A DNA stretch of 64,000 bases from contig NZ_JAFFID010000001.1 in assembly GCF_017355955.1 (NCBI RefSeq), forward strand, positions 2,604,001 to 2,668,000, read 5' to 3'. This document shows, one piece after another, positions 28,039 through 36,914 of this stretch. Position 1 is the stretch's first letter. Each line of letters starts with the position of its first letter. The translations under genes were made by a program, and so were the position numbers. The notes under the pieces are model-generated. The model did not search any database, had not been told where the DNA came from, and saw only the letters and a list, made by a program, of their open reading frames with translations. The DNA comes from Sabulibacter ruber. Lineage in GTDB: Bacteria; Bacteroidota; Bacteroidia; Cytophagales; Hymenobacteraceae.

Positions 28039-28830
28039 CTAAGCCCCTACCGGCGAAATAGTTTCGGCGAATTTTAGCAGCGTCTGCCGGGTAGCCAAGC
28101 TTTTCTCAAACATGCCCATGTGGCCCACGCCGCCAATGAAATACGTCATGCTTTGCTCTGGCAGATGGCACTGCTGTAAGGTGGCCACCAATGGCACGGC
28201 CGGGTCTTCTTTCCCTACCAGAAACAGGATTGGGAAGGTGGCATTTCTCAGCACCAACGTCCGGTCTTCGCGGTCGCGCATGGCCTGGAGGCAGCCCATG
28301 ATTGTTTCCATGGGAGTAGCCTTGCCGATGCTCTGCATTTTCTCAATGGCACGCTGGCAGTTTTGGCGGTTCTTTTCGGCGAATAAGGGGGCTACAAAGC
28401 TGTCCATGAACTTCTCCACGCCGTGTTTCTGCACAAACTCCATGGTTTTGTTCCGGTTTTCCTTTTTCTCCTCAGAATCAGGCAACGCACTGGAATGGAA
28501 AAGACACAAGCCGCGCAGTTTTTCGGGATACTTTTCGGCAAAGGCCAAGGAAACATAGCCACCCATGGAGTGCCCCACCAGCAGGCACTTGTTCACATTC
28601 AAGGCCTGTAAGGTCTCATGCACCTGCTCGGCCTGGCTTTCCATGGAGAAATCCGTAGGCATAGCGCTCTCGCCGTGACCCGGCAAATCAATGAGGATGA
28701 TGCGGTACAGATCTGCCAGCGACTTCACGAAGTCGGTCCAGAGCGCTTTGCTTTCACAGAAACCGTGCAGGAAAACGAGTGTAGGGCCTGAACCCGATAC
28801 GGTATGAGATAAGGTATGCGTAGTTGCCAT
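28039..28830 (-). CDS. Alpha/beta hydrolase
   Basis: The 263-residue soluble protein has the full alpha/beta-hydrolase set: oxyanion HGF (22-24), nucleophile elbow GHSMGG with Ser88, acid Asp209 in GKEDPAVP and His237 in GVGHMGMFE. There is no signal peptide, so it is cytoplasmic. A mobile cap region lies at about 113-185. It resembles small esterases and C-C hydrolases of the BioH/MhpC type; the substrate is unknown. Neighbours do not suggest a pathway. The ATG at 28830 starts the HTLSHTVSGSG strand. Confidence 0.92.
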   Translation of the reverse strand: MATTHTLSHTVSGSGPTLVFLHGFCESKALWTDFVKSLADLYRIILIDLPGHGESAMPTDFSMESQAEQVHETLQALNVNKCLLVGHSMGGYVSLAFAEKYPEKLRGLCLFHSSALPDSEEKKENRNKTMEFVQKHGVEKFMDSFVAPLFAEKNRQNCQRAIEKMQSIGKATPMETIMGCLQAMRDREDRTLVLRNATFPILFLVGKEDPAVPLVATLQQCHLPEQSMTYFIGGVGHMGMFEKSLATRQTLLKFAETISPVGA

Positions 28831-28841
28831 AGGAAGGGGTG

Positions 28842-28879
28842 CGTTTAGAGCTTATTTTACGAAAATCTGGCTAAAAATG
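28842..28879. repeat. 38-bp dispersed palindrome, copy 8
   Basis: The halves are CGTTTAGAGCTTATTTTAC and GAAAATCTGGCTAAAAATG. It lies 41 bp after the lipoprotein stop at 28921 and 11 bp before the hydrolase start. Confidence 0.55.
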
Positions 28880-28920
28880 GCATTCCACCGTGTTGATAGT
28901 TCCTTTTCAACCTGATGGAG

Positions 28921-29517
28921 TTAATGAATACAGCCTTCGTAAATTTCAGCTTTCACGGAGAATGCCTGCGGGGCTTTCTTCCGTAGAATGGCTAAGGCAG
29001 AATCGGCGCTGGCTTGCTGTTCATAAATACCGGTAACCAAGGCAATGGTATTCTCCCTGGCTTGTCTCTGGTACAAACTCAAATACTCCAGGCTCAGATG
29101 GGCATCTGGGCCTCTTATGGGGTAATAGTCCCCGACAAACATCTCGTCTTCGTCATCCTCGGGCAACACAATCCTGTTTTTCTTGGCATCAAAGTACCAC
29201 CCCATGGTGTCAATGGGTTGCGCCAACGCCTGGTGCAGCCGCATCATCTCATTTCTGAGGGGATAATAAGCCTGCCCGGTATCGGCGATGGTGACGTAGT
29301 AAGTCCCGAATTCATTTGCCACGTCTTCGTCAGACATATCGTCTCCTGCCTCTACATTGTCTTGTTGGGGACTCCCTTTTTCAACAGATGGTACCGGTTG
29401 AGGCTCAGAAGCCTTGGGTTCTGTCACCATAGGAGTACTTGTGACTTGTTCCTGGGCGGAAGAGCCGCTACACGAGGCAAGCACAAACAAGAGCAAGGGG
29501 AGCAAATATCCTTTCAT
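28921..29517 (-). CDS. Lipoprotein of unknown function
   Basis: The product is 198 residues if started at the ATG 29515-29517. This start places MKGYLLPLLLFVLASC directly at the N-terminus, with the lipobox ending at Cys16. The longer frame would begin with TTG at 29562 inside the dxs terminator and is unlikely. A Pro/Glu/Ser-rich linker and an acidic stretch (GDDMSDEDV) lead to a mixed alpha/beta domain (YYVTIADTGQAYYPLRNEMMRLHQ ... IYEGCIH). No known motif is recognised. The acidic DEDDEDEM segment could bind cations. It sits between dxs and the hydrolase on the same strand. Confidence 0.8.
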   Translation of the reverse strand: MKGYLLPLLLFVLASCSGSSAQEQVTSTPMVTEPKASEPQPVPSVEKGSPQQDNVEAGDDMSDEDVANEFGTYYVTIADTGQAYYPLRNEMMRLHQALAQPIDTMGWYFDAKKNRIVLPEDDEDEMFVGDYYPIRGPDAHLSLEYLSLYQRQARENTIALVTGIYEQQASADSALAILRKKAPQAFSVKAEIYEGCIH

Positions 29518-29560
29518 TAGCAGATGGTTTCTGAAAGAAAGATAGAAATAATTGGCAAAC

Positions 29561-29596
29561 AAAAAGCCCTCACAAGTTATGAAACCTGTGAGGGCT
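29561..29596 (-). terminator. Terminator of dxs
   Basis: Perfect 10-bp arms AGCCCTCACA and TGTGAGGGCT enclose a 12-bp loop, followed on the minus strand by a T run. It is 22 bp after the dxs stop. Confidence 0.88.
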
Positions 29597-29618
29597 GATT
29601 CTATCTTTTCTAGGATCT

Positions 29619-31535
29619 TTACACGCGTACGGCAACATCCATCAGTTCACGTACGGTGCGCTCAATGCCCTCCGGATCAAAACCACAAAGGCGATGCAGT
29701 TCCAGTTGCGAGCCGTGCTCAATGATCATGTCAGGGATTCCGAGGCGTTTTACCTGGGCCTGGTAGCCGTTGTCTACCATAAACTCCAGCACGGCACTCC
29801 CGAATCCGCCCTGCAAACAGCCGTCTTCTATGGTAACTACTTTGTCGTACTTCCGGAAGATGTGGTGCAGCATTTTCTCATCCAGAGGCTTGGCGAAACG
29901 CATATCATAGTGCCCTGGGCGCAGACCATCCAGTTTCAGGTTCTTGCAAACCTCCACAGCATAGTTCCCGATGTGCCCAATGGTAAGAATGGCCACTTCC
30001 TCGCCTTCCTGAATCACGCGGCCCTTGCCTACTTCAATCACCTCCAGCGGGGTGCGCCACTCCGGCATAACGCCTTCGCCGCGTGGGTAACGGATGGTAA
30101 ACGGTCCCATGCCGTCCTGGCTGGCGGTGTACATGAGGTTGCGCAGTTCCTGCTCGTTCATGGGGGAAGACACCACCATGTTAGGAATGCAGCGCATATA
30201 GGCAATGTCATAGTTTCCGTGGTGCGTCTGACCATCGGCTCCCGCAAAACCGGCTCTGTCTAAGCAGAAAACTACGTGCAGGTTCTGCAGACACACGTCA
30301 TGCACTACCTGGTCATAGCCTCGCTGCATGAAACTGGAGTAGATGTTACAGAACGGCACCAGGCCTTGGGTAGCCAAACCCGCCGAGAAGGTCACGGCGT
30401 GTTGCTCGGCAATTCCTACGTCCAGCGCACGGTCTGGCATGGCCGCCATCATAATGTTCATGCTGGAACCGCTTGGCATTGCCGGTGTCACGCCAAAAAT
30501 CTTGGGGTTCTGCTCTGCCATTTCCAGCAGCGTATGCCCAAAAACATCCTGGTACTTGGGCGGCTGCGGCGTGGTGTGGTGTACTTTGTAGATCTCACCG
30601 GTGACTTTGTCAAACAAACCGGGCGCGTGCCACTTGGTTTGTTCTTTCTCGGCCAGGGCAAAGCCTTTGCCTTTCACCGTCACGCAGTGCAGGATCTTAG
30701 GACCGGGGATTTTCTTCAGGTCTTTGAGCACCAGGGCCAGATGGTTCACGTCATGCCCATCAATGGGGCCGAAGTACCGGAACTTGAGGCTCTCAAACAG
30801 GTTGCTCTGTTTCAGCAGAGAGGCTTTAATGGCGCTTTCCACCTTAGAGGCAATCTGCTGGGCGTTAGGCCCAAACTTGCTGATTTTGCCCAGAATGTTC
30901 CAGATCTCATCACGCACTTTGTTGTAGACGCGGGAGGTGGTAATGTCTGTGAGGTATTCTTTGAGCGCACCCACGTTGGGGTCAATGCTCATGCAGTTAT
31001 CATTGAGGACCACCAGCAGGTCGGCATCGGTAGCACCGGCGTGGTTCAGGGCTTCAAACGCCATACCGGCGGTCATGGAGCCATCACCAATCACGGCAAT
31101 GTGGTGCCGGTCAAATTCTTTCTTGTATTGGGAGGCCACGGCCATTCCCAGCGCCGCCGAGATAGATGTGCTGGAGTGTCCTACGCCAAAGGCATCGTAC
31201 TCGCTTTCTTTTCGCTTGGGGAAACCCGAGATACCATTTAGCTTACGGTTGGTATGGAAAACATCGCGGCGGCCGGTTAAGATCTTATGTCCGTAGGCCT
31301 GGTGCCCCACGTCCCAGACCAACTGGTCATATGGCGTGTTGAACACGTAATGCAGCGCCACGGTCATTTCCACCACCCCTAAACTAGCCCCGAAGTGCCC
31401 CCCGTAAATAGACACGTTGTCAATGATGAATTGCCGTAATTCCTGGCATACCTGCAGCAACTGGTCTTCAGACAGTTGGCGCAAATCAGCTGGCGAGTCA
31501 ATTTTGGCCAGCAGTTCTCCGGGTTCAATTATCAT
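29619..31535 (-). CDS. dxs: 1-deoxy-D-xylulose-5-phosphate synthase
   Basis: The 638-residue enzyme condenses pyruvate and glyceraldehyde 3-phosphate with thiamine diphosphate, the first step of the MEP isoprenoid pathway. Visible motifs are VWDVGHQAYGHK, GVGHSSTSISAALG, the ThDP/Mg motif GDGSMTAGMAFEALNHAG with NDNCMSI, the central SAGLATQG, and RYPRGEG and EDGCLQGGFGSAV near the C-terminus. The ATG at 31533-31535 (MIIEPGELLAKIDSP) gives the usual family length. The longer frame to a GTG at 31673 would add 46 odd hydrophobic residues. It is divergent from scpA. The product feeds menaquinone and carotenoid synthesis. Confidence 0.97.
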   Translation of the reverse strand: MIIEPGELLAKIDSPADLRQLSEDQLLQVCQELRQFIIDNVSIYGGHFGASLGVVEMTVALHYVFNTPYDQLVWDVGHQAYGHKILTGRRDVFHTNRKLNGISGFPKRKESEYDAFGVGHSSTSISAALGMAVASQYKKEFDRHHIAVIGDGSMTAGMAFEALNHAGATDADLLVVLNDNCMSIDPNVGALKEYLTDITTSRVYNKVRDEIWNILGKISKFGPNAQQIASKVESAIKASLLKQSNLFESLKFRYFGPIDGHDVNHLALVLKDLKKIPGPKILHCVTVKGKGFALAEKEQTKWHAPGLFDKVTGEIYKVHHTTPQPPKYQDVFGHTLLEMAEQNPKIFGVTPAMPSGSSMNIMMAAMPDRALDVGIAEQHAVTFSAGLATQGLVPFCNIYSSFMQRGYDQVVHDVCLQNLHVVFCLDRAGFAGADGQTHHGNYDIAYMRCIPNMVVSSPMNEQELRNLMYTASQDGMGPFTIRYPRGEGVMPEWRTPLEVIEVGKGRVIQEGEEVAILTIGHIGNYAVEVCKNLKLDGLRPGHYDMRFAKPLDEKMLHHIFRKYDKVVTIEDGCLQGGFGSAVLEFMVDNGYQAQVKRLGIPDMIIEHGSQLELHRLCGFDPEGIERTVRELMDVAVRV

Positions 31536-31933
31536 AGGGGTGTGTTTGGGTGGACATAGATGCAACAACGTAAGGAACAGAAAGTTTAGCCATATACGTA
31601 GTAGCACCCAGACAAATAGCAAAAATACAGATTTTTTCTGAGAGGTGTTCTTTCTGCCTCCGTCTGGTGACACTCATTTTGCGCTTCTTTTTATAAAAAT
31701 ACAGGAAAAACTTATTTATTCCCAAGGGTTTGCACCAGGAGTAAACTTGACTTTTTCAAAGCCTGCTTAAGTTGGTTTCCTTCAGGGAAGGTCATCAAAT
31801 CTCTTGCCACACCTCCAGATTAGACAAGATTTCAGGAAAACACCTCAAAAACAGCTTCTTCCGGCGCTAAAATTAGCGGTTAGCGTATCTTATGCGTAAT
31901 TTTGGGGTTCAACCATAGTTGTAACGTCCGTCT
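31536..31933. other. Divergent spacer dxs / scpA
   Basis: It carries both promoters but no supported gene. A -7-like TAATTTTG on the plus strand lies at 31897-31904, 30 bp before the scpA start, and a TATTTTTG on the minus strand lies near 31630. Neither has a TTG at the right distance. A half-copy of the dispersed palindrome may lie near 31830-31855. Confidence 0.45.
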
Positions 31934-32710
31934 GTGAGTTTCGAAATAAAGCTGCCCCTCTTTGAAGGCCCGTTTGATCTGTTGCTTTTCTTCATTGAAC
32001 GCGACGAGCTGGACATCCATGATATTCCCATCTTCCGGATCACGAACGATTTCGTGGGCTACATCCGGGAACTGGAGACGCTGAACATGGAAGTGGCCAG
32101 TGAGTTCATCCTCATTGCCGCCACGCTCATGCGCATCAAAGCCAAGATGCTGCTGCCCCGTTTTGAGAAAGACGAGGAAGGCAACGAGATTGACCCGCGC
32201 CAGGAGTTGGTGCAGCACCTGCTGGAGTACAAGCGCTACAAAGAGGTTTTGGGCGATCTTAGTTTGCTGGAAGATGTGCGCCTGCAGCAGGAAAACCGAG
32301 GCAACATTGACGAAGAACTCAGTAAGGTAGCCGCCAAGCACCAACTGGAGTACGAGCTTAAAGACCTCAACCTCTACAGCCTCATGCATGCGTTCCACAA
32401 GGCCATGCAACGGTATGAGGAAGAGCAAAACCGACCCAAGCACACGGTAGTTACCTACCCTTACACCATTGATCAGCAGCGCGTCTACATTAAAAACCGG
32501 GTGCGGGCACAAGGAGCAGTCAATTTCACTGATCTGCTGGAGGCCTTCCCAGACAAAATAGGATTAATTTTTAACTTCCTGGCCATCTTAGACTTGCTTC
32601 AACTAAACGAGATTGGCTTGGAGATTGCGGATGGGTTTAATAACTTCCGTATTGTGCCTTATTCTGAAAACCAGCACCTGACCATCATTGACCATGGATC
32701 TGAATCGTAA
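31934..32710 (+). CDS. scpA: Segregation and condensation protein A
   Basis: The 258-residue product is the kleisin subunit of the SMC-ScpA-ScpB condensin. The N-terminal SMC-binding block FEIKLPLFEGPFDLLLFFIERDELDIHDIPI (3-33) and the helix SEFILIAATLMRIKAKMLLPR (56-76) are typical; the C-terminal winged helix is at about 185-250. The start codon is GTG at 31934, because the only nearby upstream ATG runs into a stop. The gene overlaps the next one by 17 bp, so the two are translated from one mRNA. scpB and smc are not in the window. Confidence 0.95.
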   Translation: MSFEIKLPLFEGPFDLLLFFIERDELDIHDIPIFRITNDFVGYIRELETLNMEVASEFILIAATLMRIKAKMLLPRFEKDEEGNEIDPRQELVQHLLEYKRYKEVLGDLSLLEDVRLQQENRGNIDEELSKVAAKHQLEYELKDLNLYSLMHAFHKAMQRYEEEQNRPKHTVVTYPYTIDQQRVYIKNRVRAQGAVNFTDLLEAFPDKIGLIFNFLAILDLLQLNEIGLEIADGFNNFRIVPYSENQHLTIIDHGSES

Positions 32711-33809
32711 GAAATTACTCTCATACTTCACTCCGCAGCGTATTCTCATTCCCGTGGCGATTGGGTTGGGCGTGATTGGGTACATGTTCTACCGAGACAG
32801 CGCCGAGATGGATTTCTCACCTCTCTACAACGCCAAACCTTTCTGGCTGGTGATGACTTTTCTGGTGTTGGTGGTGCGCGACTTTGGGTACATTTACCGC
32901 ATCCGGTACGTGACCGAGAAATACCTGAGCTGGCGCAAAAGCGTTGACGTGATCATGCTCTGGGAGTTTGCCTCCTGCGTGATGCCCTCTGTGGTAGGCG
33001 GCTCTACCGTGGCAGCCTTTATGCTGAACAAAGAAGGCCTAAGCTTAGGAAAATCACTGGCTTACGTAATGGTAACGGCCATGATGGACAACCTGTACTT
33101 CATCATTGCCGTGCCGCTGGTGTTCCTGATTACTGCCGGAGATATTTTCCCGGAGGTATCAGCCATGGAGTTCTCCGTAACGGCCAGCCTTGAAATTGCC
33201 TTTGCCATCAGCTACATTCTTATTGCGTTTTATGCCTTCTTAATGGCCTATGGGCTTTTGATCAATCCTACGGCTGTAAAGCGCCTTTTCTTGCGGGCTA
33301 CTTCTTACAAACTGACGCGCCGCTGGCGCCCGGGTGCCTATAAGAACGGCAACGAACTGGTATGGGCCTCCCAACAACTGAAAGGCAGCACTTTTGGCTA
33401 CTGGGCCAATGCCGCCCTTAGTACCGCCTTCGTTTGGACCGCCCGTTATTTTGTGATCAACTGCTTGATTGCGGCCTTCACCGACATCAGTTTCCATGAC
33501 CACGTACTTATCTTTTCCCGCAACATGATCTACAAGATTGTGCTGTTGGTAGCCGTTACACCCGGTGGCGCCGGCATAGCCGAGGTTGCTTTCCCCACAT
33601 TCTTCGGGCAGTTCCTGGGCCGTTTCACTACCGTTATTGTGTTACTGTACCGCGTGGTAACCTATTACCTGTACCTGATTTTGGGCTCTTTCTTCCTGCC
33701 TCGTTGGGTACTGCGCGTGTTTGGCGAACATCCTGAAGACGATGAGGACGAAGAAAACCTACGTTTAAGCTCCGTTTCTGAGAAAAGGGACGCAAAACCC
33801 AGATACTAA
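32694..33809 (+). CDS. YbhN/UPF0104-like integral membrane protein (LPG-synthase TM family)
   Basis: The 371-residue product has about eight membrane helices and the family blocks ASCVMPSVVGGSTVAAF (about 97-113) and VAVTPGGAGIAEVAFPTFFG (about 285-304). The family includes the membrane half of lysyl-phosphatidylglycerol synthases/flippases and many uncharacterised lipid-handling proteins; no synthetase domain is present here. ATG at 32694 is preferred over TTG at 32688. Its last 16 codons (RLSSVSEKRDAKPRY) are written through a copy of the 38-bp palindrome, so the C-terminal tail may have been replaced by that element. The acidic stretch DDEDEEN precedes this tail. Confidence 0.87.
   Translation: MDLNRKKLLSYFTPQRILIPVAIGLGVIGYMFYRDSAEMDFSPLYNAKPFWLVMTFLVLVVRDFGYIYRIRYVTEKYLSWRKSVDVIMLWEFASCVMPSVVGGSTVAAFMLNKEGLSLGKSLAYVMVTAMMDNLYFIIAVPLVFLITAGDIFPEVSAMEFSVTASLEIAFAISYILIAFYAFLMAYGLLINPTAVKRLFLRATSYKLTRRWRPGAYKNGNELVWASQQLKGSTFGYWANAALSTAFVWTARYFVINCLIAAFTDISFHDHVLIFSRNMIYKIVLLVAVTPGGAGIAEVAFPTFFGQFLGRFTTVIVLLYRVVTYYLYLILGSFFLPRWVLRVFGEHPEDDEDEENLRLSSVSEKRDAKPRY
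33762..33799. repeat. 38-bp dispersed palindrome, copy 9, inside a coding end
   Basis: The halves are CGTTTAAGCTCCGTTTCTG and AGAAAAGGGACGCAAAACC. It lies fully inside the last codons of the YbhN-like gene and ends 10 bp before its stop codon ends. Confidence 0.6.
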
Positions 33810-33827
33810 CAAAAGTAACCTTTAAGG

Positions 33828-33862
33828 AAAGGGCCGGCTTTTATATAGCCGGCCCTTTTTTG
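33828..33862 (+). terminator. Terminator of scpA operon
   Basis: Perfect 12-bp arms AAAGGGCCGGCT and AGCCGGCCCTTT enclose a 7-bp loop, followed by T residues, 18 bp after the stop. Confidence 0.9.
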
Positions 33863-34078
33863 TTGTAAAAGTGAATCATTGACCTATTTTCTTGGACTGG
33901 GCTCAAGAGGAACCTTGTATCTCATCTAGATTTATTCACCGTTTAGTGTCTCAGATTAGGATTGACCAGACCTGTAAAGCCTCGGCAAACGATTCTGCGT
34001 GCAGAGAAACAAGGTTCCCACTACTACTTTCTGCCTCGTTTCTCTCCGCAACAAAGGAATTACCTCACTGCTTATAGC

Positions 34079-34687
34079 TTACTTCTCATAGGTCTTTTCT
34101 CCGGCTTCTATCCGTACAGGCAATTTGTTTTCTTTTGGAGGGATAGGACAAGAATAGCCCGCACTATAGGCGCAATAGGGATTATAAGCTTTGTTGAAGT
34201 CCAGTAATACACTATCTGTCCCCTCAGGAATGGAGAAATCCAGGTACCGCCCTGTAGCATAGGTTTCTCCTCCGGTGGTCGCATCGGTAAAAGGAATAAA
34301 CAGGTAATCTTTGTATTTAACCTGCTTCATCAAATCCTGACTTTGGTACAAATTCAGCTTCAACGCTTGACCGTGCAACAGGAAGTGCAGTTCTCCATAC
34401 TTCACATAGTCAGGAGTTCTTTTCCCAGTAGTCGGCATCTTGAAAATAGCCTCTTGCGGAGTGCGCACAAATTTGGCCTTTATTTGATAGGCATTGTTTA
34501 TTGGGTAATAAACTAAACCCTTAAACGCTTCCTTTTCCTCAGGTGAAAGTGGAGAATGATCGTCAAACCTGAACGTGCTGTCTTGCTTTGCCCTATGCTT
34601 TGCTATTTCCTGTTCAAAAGTTGCAAGTTCCTGCGCATTTGATAGAAAGGGAAACAAAAGGCAAAGAATTACTAAAAAGGATTTCAT
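34079..34687 (-). CDS. DUF1684 family exported protein
   Basis: The 202-residue product has a signal peptide (cleavage near residue 18, SNA-Q). It has the conserved C-terminal block of DUF1684: YNPYCAYSAGYSCPIPPKEN followed by LPVRIEAGEKTY, and upstream GRYLDFSIPEG and LDFNKAYNP. The invariant Cys and Tyr residues suggest a metal or disulfide site. The family is widespread but uncharacterised. Codon use and GC content drop here compared with the dxs-scpA region. It and the next gene lie on the same strand, 43 bp apart, and may be co-transcribed. Confidence 0.88.
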   Translation of the reverse strand: MKSFLVILCLLFPFLSNAQELATFEQEIAKHRAKQDSTFRFDDHSPLSPEEKEAFKGLVYYPINNAYQIKAKFVRTPQEAIFKMPTTGKRTPDYVKYGELHFLLHGQALKLNLYQSQDLMKQVKYKDYLFIPFTDATTGGETYATGRYLDFSIPEGTDSVLLDFNKAYNPYCAYSAGYSCPIPPKENKLPVRIEAGEKTYEK

Positions 34688-34730
34688 TCCAAGATTATTG
34701 AATTGCTTTTATGATAATAGGAGGGAATTC

Positions 34731-35717
34731 TTAGAAGTACTCGTATTCATATTTAGTTCTCCTCTTCACCTTTCCCCTTTTGCCGCTCCAAACAGTTTGC
34801 TCTAAATCCCCCCTTTGGTTGTATGTATAACTGAATTTATCTAATACTTTACCTTTTCTATCTAACACTATCTTCTCTATTTCATTTCCTTCCTCATCGT
34901 ACAAGAACTTTGTGATGGAGACATCTCTGTCTATCCCAAGGCCGGTTTTTCCCCCCAGGTTAATAATGTGAGAGACTTGCTTATTTTCATCTAAGAGCAC
35001 TTTTTTCTCAGACAACAAAAATCCTTCAGGTGTAGACTCTTTCACAATAAAACCATTTGCTATTGTATCATAATCAATAATTGTGTTTAAATTATTGAAT
35101 GATCTTCCCCTTGGTACGATTCCAGAATACCCACCATTACTCAAAGAGTCATAAGCAGAATATTGGCGTACTTGTGGCTCTGGGTGTGTAAATTTCTCCC
35201 CTTGGCCAAGGTAAAAAGTATCCACTTTGCTGTTAGATTGGTGCACAAATACTTTGCTGATTCTTCCATCTGTGGCATATATATGCCCATCTTCGCGTTT
35301 GTAGCGTTTTTGCTCAACTGTCTTCAGAAGTGTGTTTCGAATTGAGAAGGTTTTATCTATCTCTTTATAATACTCGTATTCTTTCATAGCTAGTGTAGTA
35401 TCCTTCCCGAAGATGGACTCACCAAAGGTGTAGTCAACTTTTCTTTTCAGGCGTGCTTTCTCATCAAATAGCAACTCCTGCTTCAGTACAAAAGGCTTCA
35501 TGCTGAACAAACCTTCACTGCTCACAAAAGTCCTCATTTTCTTTACCCCTTTAGGACCTCTCTCTACGGCAACCTCCCTCATATCTGCATATACCCCTTG
35601 TATTTGTAGGTGGGAACCATCCATTTGCCCAAAGCTAGGACCAGAGAAAAACACGCTTAGAAATACCACAACTAGGCTTGTAACAACATTTTTAAAATCT
35701 TTTTCTAGTAATAGCAT
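34731..35717 (-). CDS. Exported protein of unknown function with YD-repeat-like strands
   Basis: The 328-residue product has an N-terminal hydrophobic segment (VVTSLVVVFLSVFFSG, cleavage near FGQ-M) and is otherwise hydrophilic. The C-terminal half has strand pairs such as FLYDEEGNEIEKIVLDRKGKVLDKF and YTYNQRGDLEQTVW, which look like single RHS/YD repeats. A similar YDSLSNGGYSG is at about 188-198. No enzyme motif is visible. The gene is AT-rich, unlike most of the window, and has a 570-bp AT-rich spacer upstream. Both facts would fit a recent arrival but do not prove it. The start ATG 35717 is the only one that keeps the signal peptide. Confidence 0.65.
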   Translation of the reverse strand: MLLLEKDFKNVVTSLVVVFLSVFFSGPSFGQMDGSHLQIQGVYADMREVAVERGPKGVKKMRTFVSSEGLFSMKPFVLKQELLFDEKARLKRKVDYTFGESIFGKDTTLAMKEYEYYKEIDKTFSIRNTLLKTVEQKRYKREDGHIYATDGRISKVFVHQSNSKVDTFYLGQGEKFTHPEPQVRQYSAYDSLSNGGYSGIVPRGRSFNNLNTIIDYDTIANGFIVKESTPEGFLLSEKKVLLDENKQVSHIINLGGKTGLGIDRDVSITKFLYDEEGNEIEKIVLDRKGKVLDKFSYTYNQRGDLEQTVWSGKRGKVKRRTKYEYEYF

Positions 35718-36288
35718 GCAATACTTGTATTTAATTAAAAATGGAATCAGTTTTTTTCAATAAACAGGTATTAAAATTAATAAAAAGGAAGTATGCTCTG
35801 AAGCAGATTTCCAGAACCTTCGGCATTCAACAAAAGAATTTACCTCCCTTCATTCAGGTTCATAGTGATTCAGACAGGAAATGAACCATGAAAGATGTAC
35901 GCCCCAGCTAGTTGATAACAAAGAGACAAGCCACTTTCCGTTGCTCATTTAAGAGCACTCGTCTTTCTGCCACTACTTTACCTCTTGAATTCTTCCTTAA
36001 AGACAAATAGGCTCTAGCGAATGAAACTTAACTGCACATTGTACTCTATTCTTGTACTGCCTATTGCCTCATCCTGACAACAACCCGCTACCTACTCAAT
36101 ACTTCTGATTACACCATATAAAGTTTGTAAGACCTCCAAAACCTTTCCGTTCAGCCTCGGTTATTATCAAGTGAATGGGTAAGTACAATGGACAAAACAC
36201 AAATGTTTACGTATTGATTACTAACCACTTCACTGTTTCAAACCCCAAAAACGCATATTAAACAATGTAGTACTAGCAAACTCAAACT
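35718..36288. other. 570-bp AT-rich spacer without gene
   Basis: No frame on either strand is credible and no RNA gene is recognised. Short inverted GGTTCAT / ATGAACC arms occur near 35857-35889. The spacer carries the promoters of the two divergent genes; no certain -33/-7 box is seen. Confidence 0.5.
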
Positions 36289-36804
36289 ATGGAATCTATG
36301 GCAACTACCTCAATCCAGGGCATTGGTGTCCGGTATGGCATCATCTCCGCCGTTGCAATGATCGTCTACTTTTTGGTAATTATTTCCCTTGGCTTGCAAG
36401 ACAGCGAAATAATCCGTTTTGCCAGCAACATCTTCATCCTGATAGCCGTGATTCTGGCTATTGGCACTCTCAAGAAGAGACATGATGCCATGAATAGGGA
36501 GACTCCTTACCTACCTGGGCTGGCCATTGGGTTTCTGGTAGGCTTGATAGGCTCAGGGCTGTACGCGGCTTTCATTCTCTTTCACGCTATCTTTATCAAT
36601 CCGGGCTACGCCGGTGTGCTTGAAAACCAAGATTACTTTGGCGTTAGCTTGCCACTAATGATGGTGCTGGGCTCCGTTGTGATACTGGGCACCGCGGTGG
36701 GCGCCATGACCGGCTACATTCTCATGATGGCCTTTGACAATTCTGGAGGCAGCATGGCAACACCCACCACCGGCCATAGACACCTAACCAATAAGCCAAA
36801 CTAA
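36289..36804 (+). CDS. DUF4199 family membrane protein
   Basis: The 171-residue product has four predicted membrane helices (about 16-36, 43-61, 76-98 and 122-150). The pattern of GVRYGIISAVAMIVYFLVI, then IRFASNIFILIAVILAIGTLKKR, a short cytoplasmic loop and a helix with GLAIGFLVGLIGSG is that of DUF4199 proteins of Bacteroidetes. Function is unknown. The C-terminal 20 residues are polar. The gene stands alone and converges with ndk. Confidence 0.72.
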   Translation: MESMATTSIQGIGVRYGIISAVAMIVYFLVIISLGLQDSEIIRFASNIFILIAVILAIGTLKKRHDAMNRETPYLPGLAIGFLVGLIGSGLYAAFILFHAIFINPGYAGVLENQDYFGVSLPLMMVLGSVVILGTAVGAMTGYILMMAFDNSGGSMATPTTGHRHLTNKPN

Positions 36805-36811
36805 GAACATC

Positions 36812-36849
36812 TGTATTCAGCCCTGTTTTCTATAGAACGGGGAAATTCA
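36812..36849. repeat. 38-bp dispersed palindrome, copy 10
   Basis: The halves are TGTATTCAGCCCTGTTTTC and TATAGAACGGGGAAATTCA. It begins 7 bp after the DUF4199 stop and is diverged at its ends. Confidence 0.5.
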
Positions 36850-36860
36850 GCGGCACAAAA

Positions 36861-36892
36861 AAAAACGCCTGACTTTGCAGTCAGGCGTTTTT
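36861..36892. terminator. Shared terminator DUF4199 / ndk
   Basis: Near-perfect arms AAAAACGCCTGAC and GTCAGGCGTTTTT enclose a 6-bp loop, with A/T runs on both sides, between convergent genes. Confidence 0.88.
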
Positions 36893-36914
36893 GGTATGTT
36901 TTCCTGGAAAGAGC

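Noticed and set aside
30276-31241. A 321-codon plus-strand frame opposite dxs
   Set aside because: dxs has full motif support on the other strand. The antisense frame has no family resemblance and is the expected shadow of GC-biased codons.
31897-31904. TAATTTTG as the scpA promoter
   Set aside because: A perfect -7 match but no TTG at 18-20 bp upstream; an eight-base match alone is too weak to list as a promoter.
33909-34018. Inverted 10-bp GGAACCTTGT / ACAAGGTTCC with about 90 bp between
   Set aside because: A single short pair in a 215-bp spacer that already has a terminator; no gene or repeat family is attached, so chance cannot be excluded.
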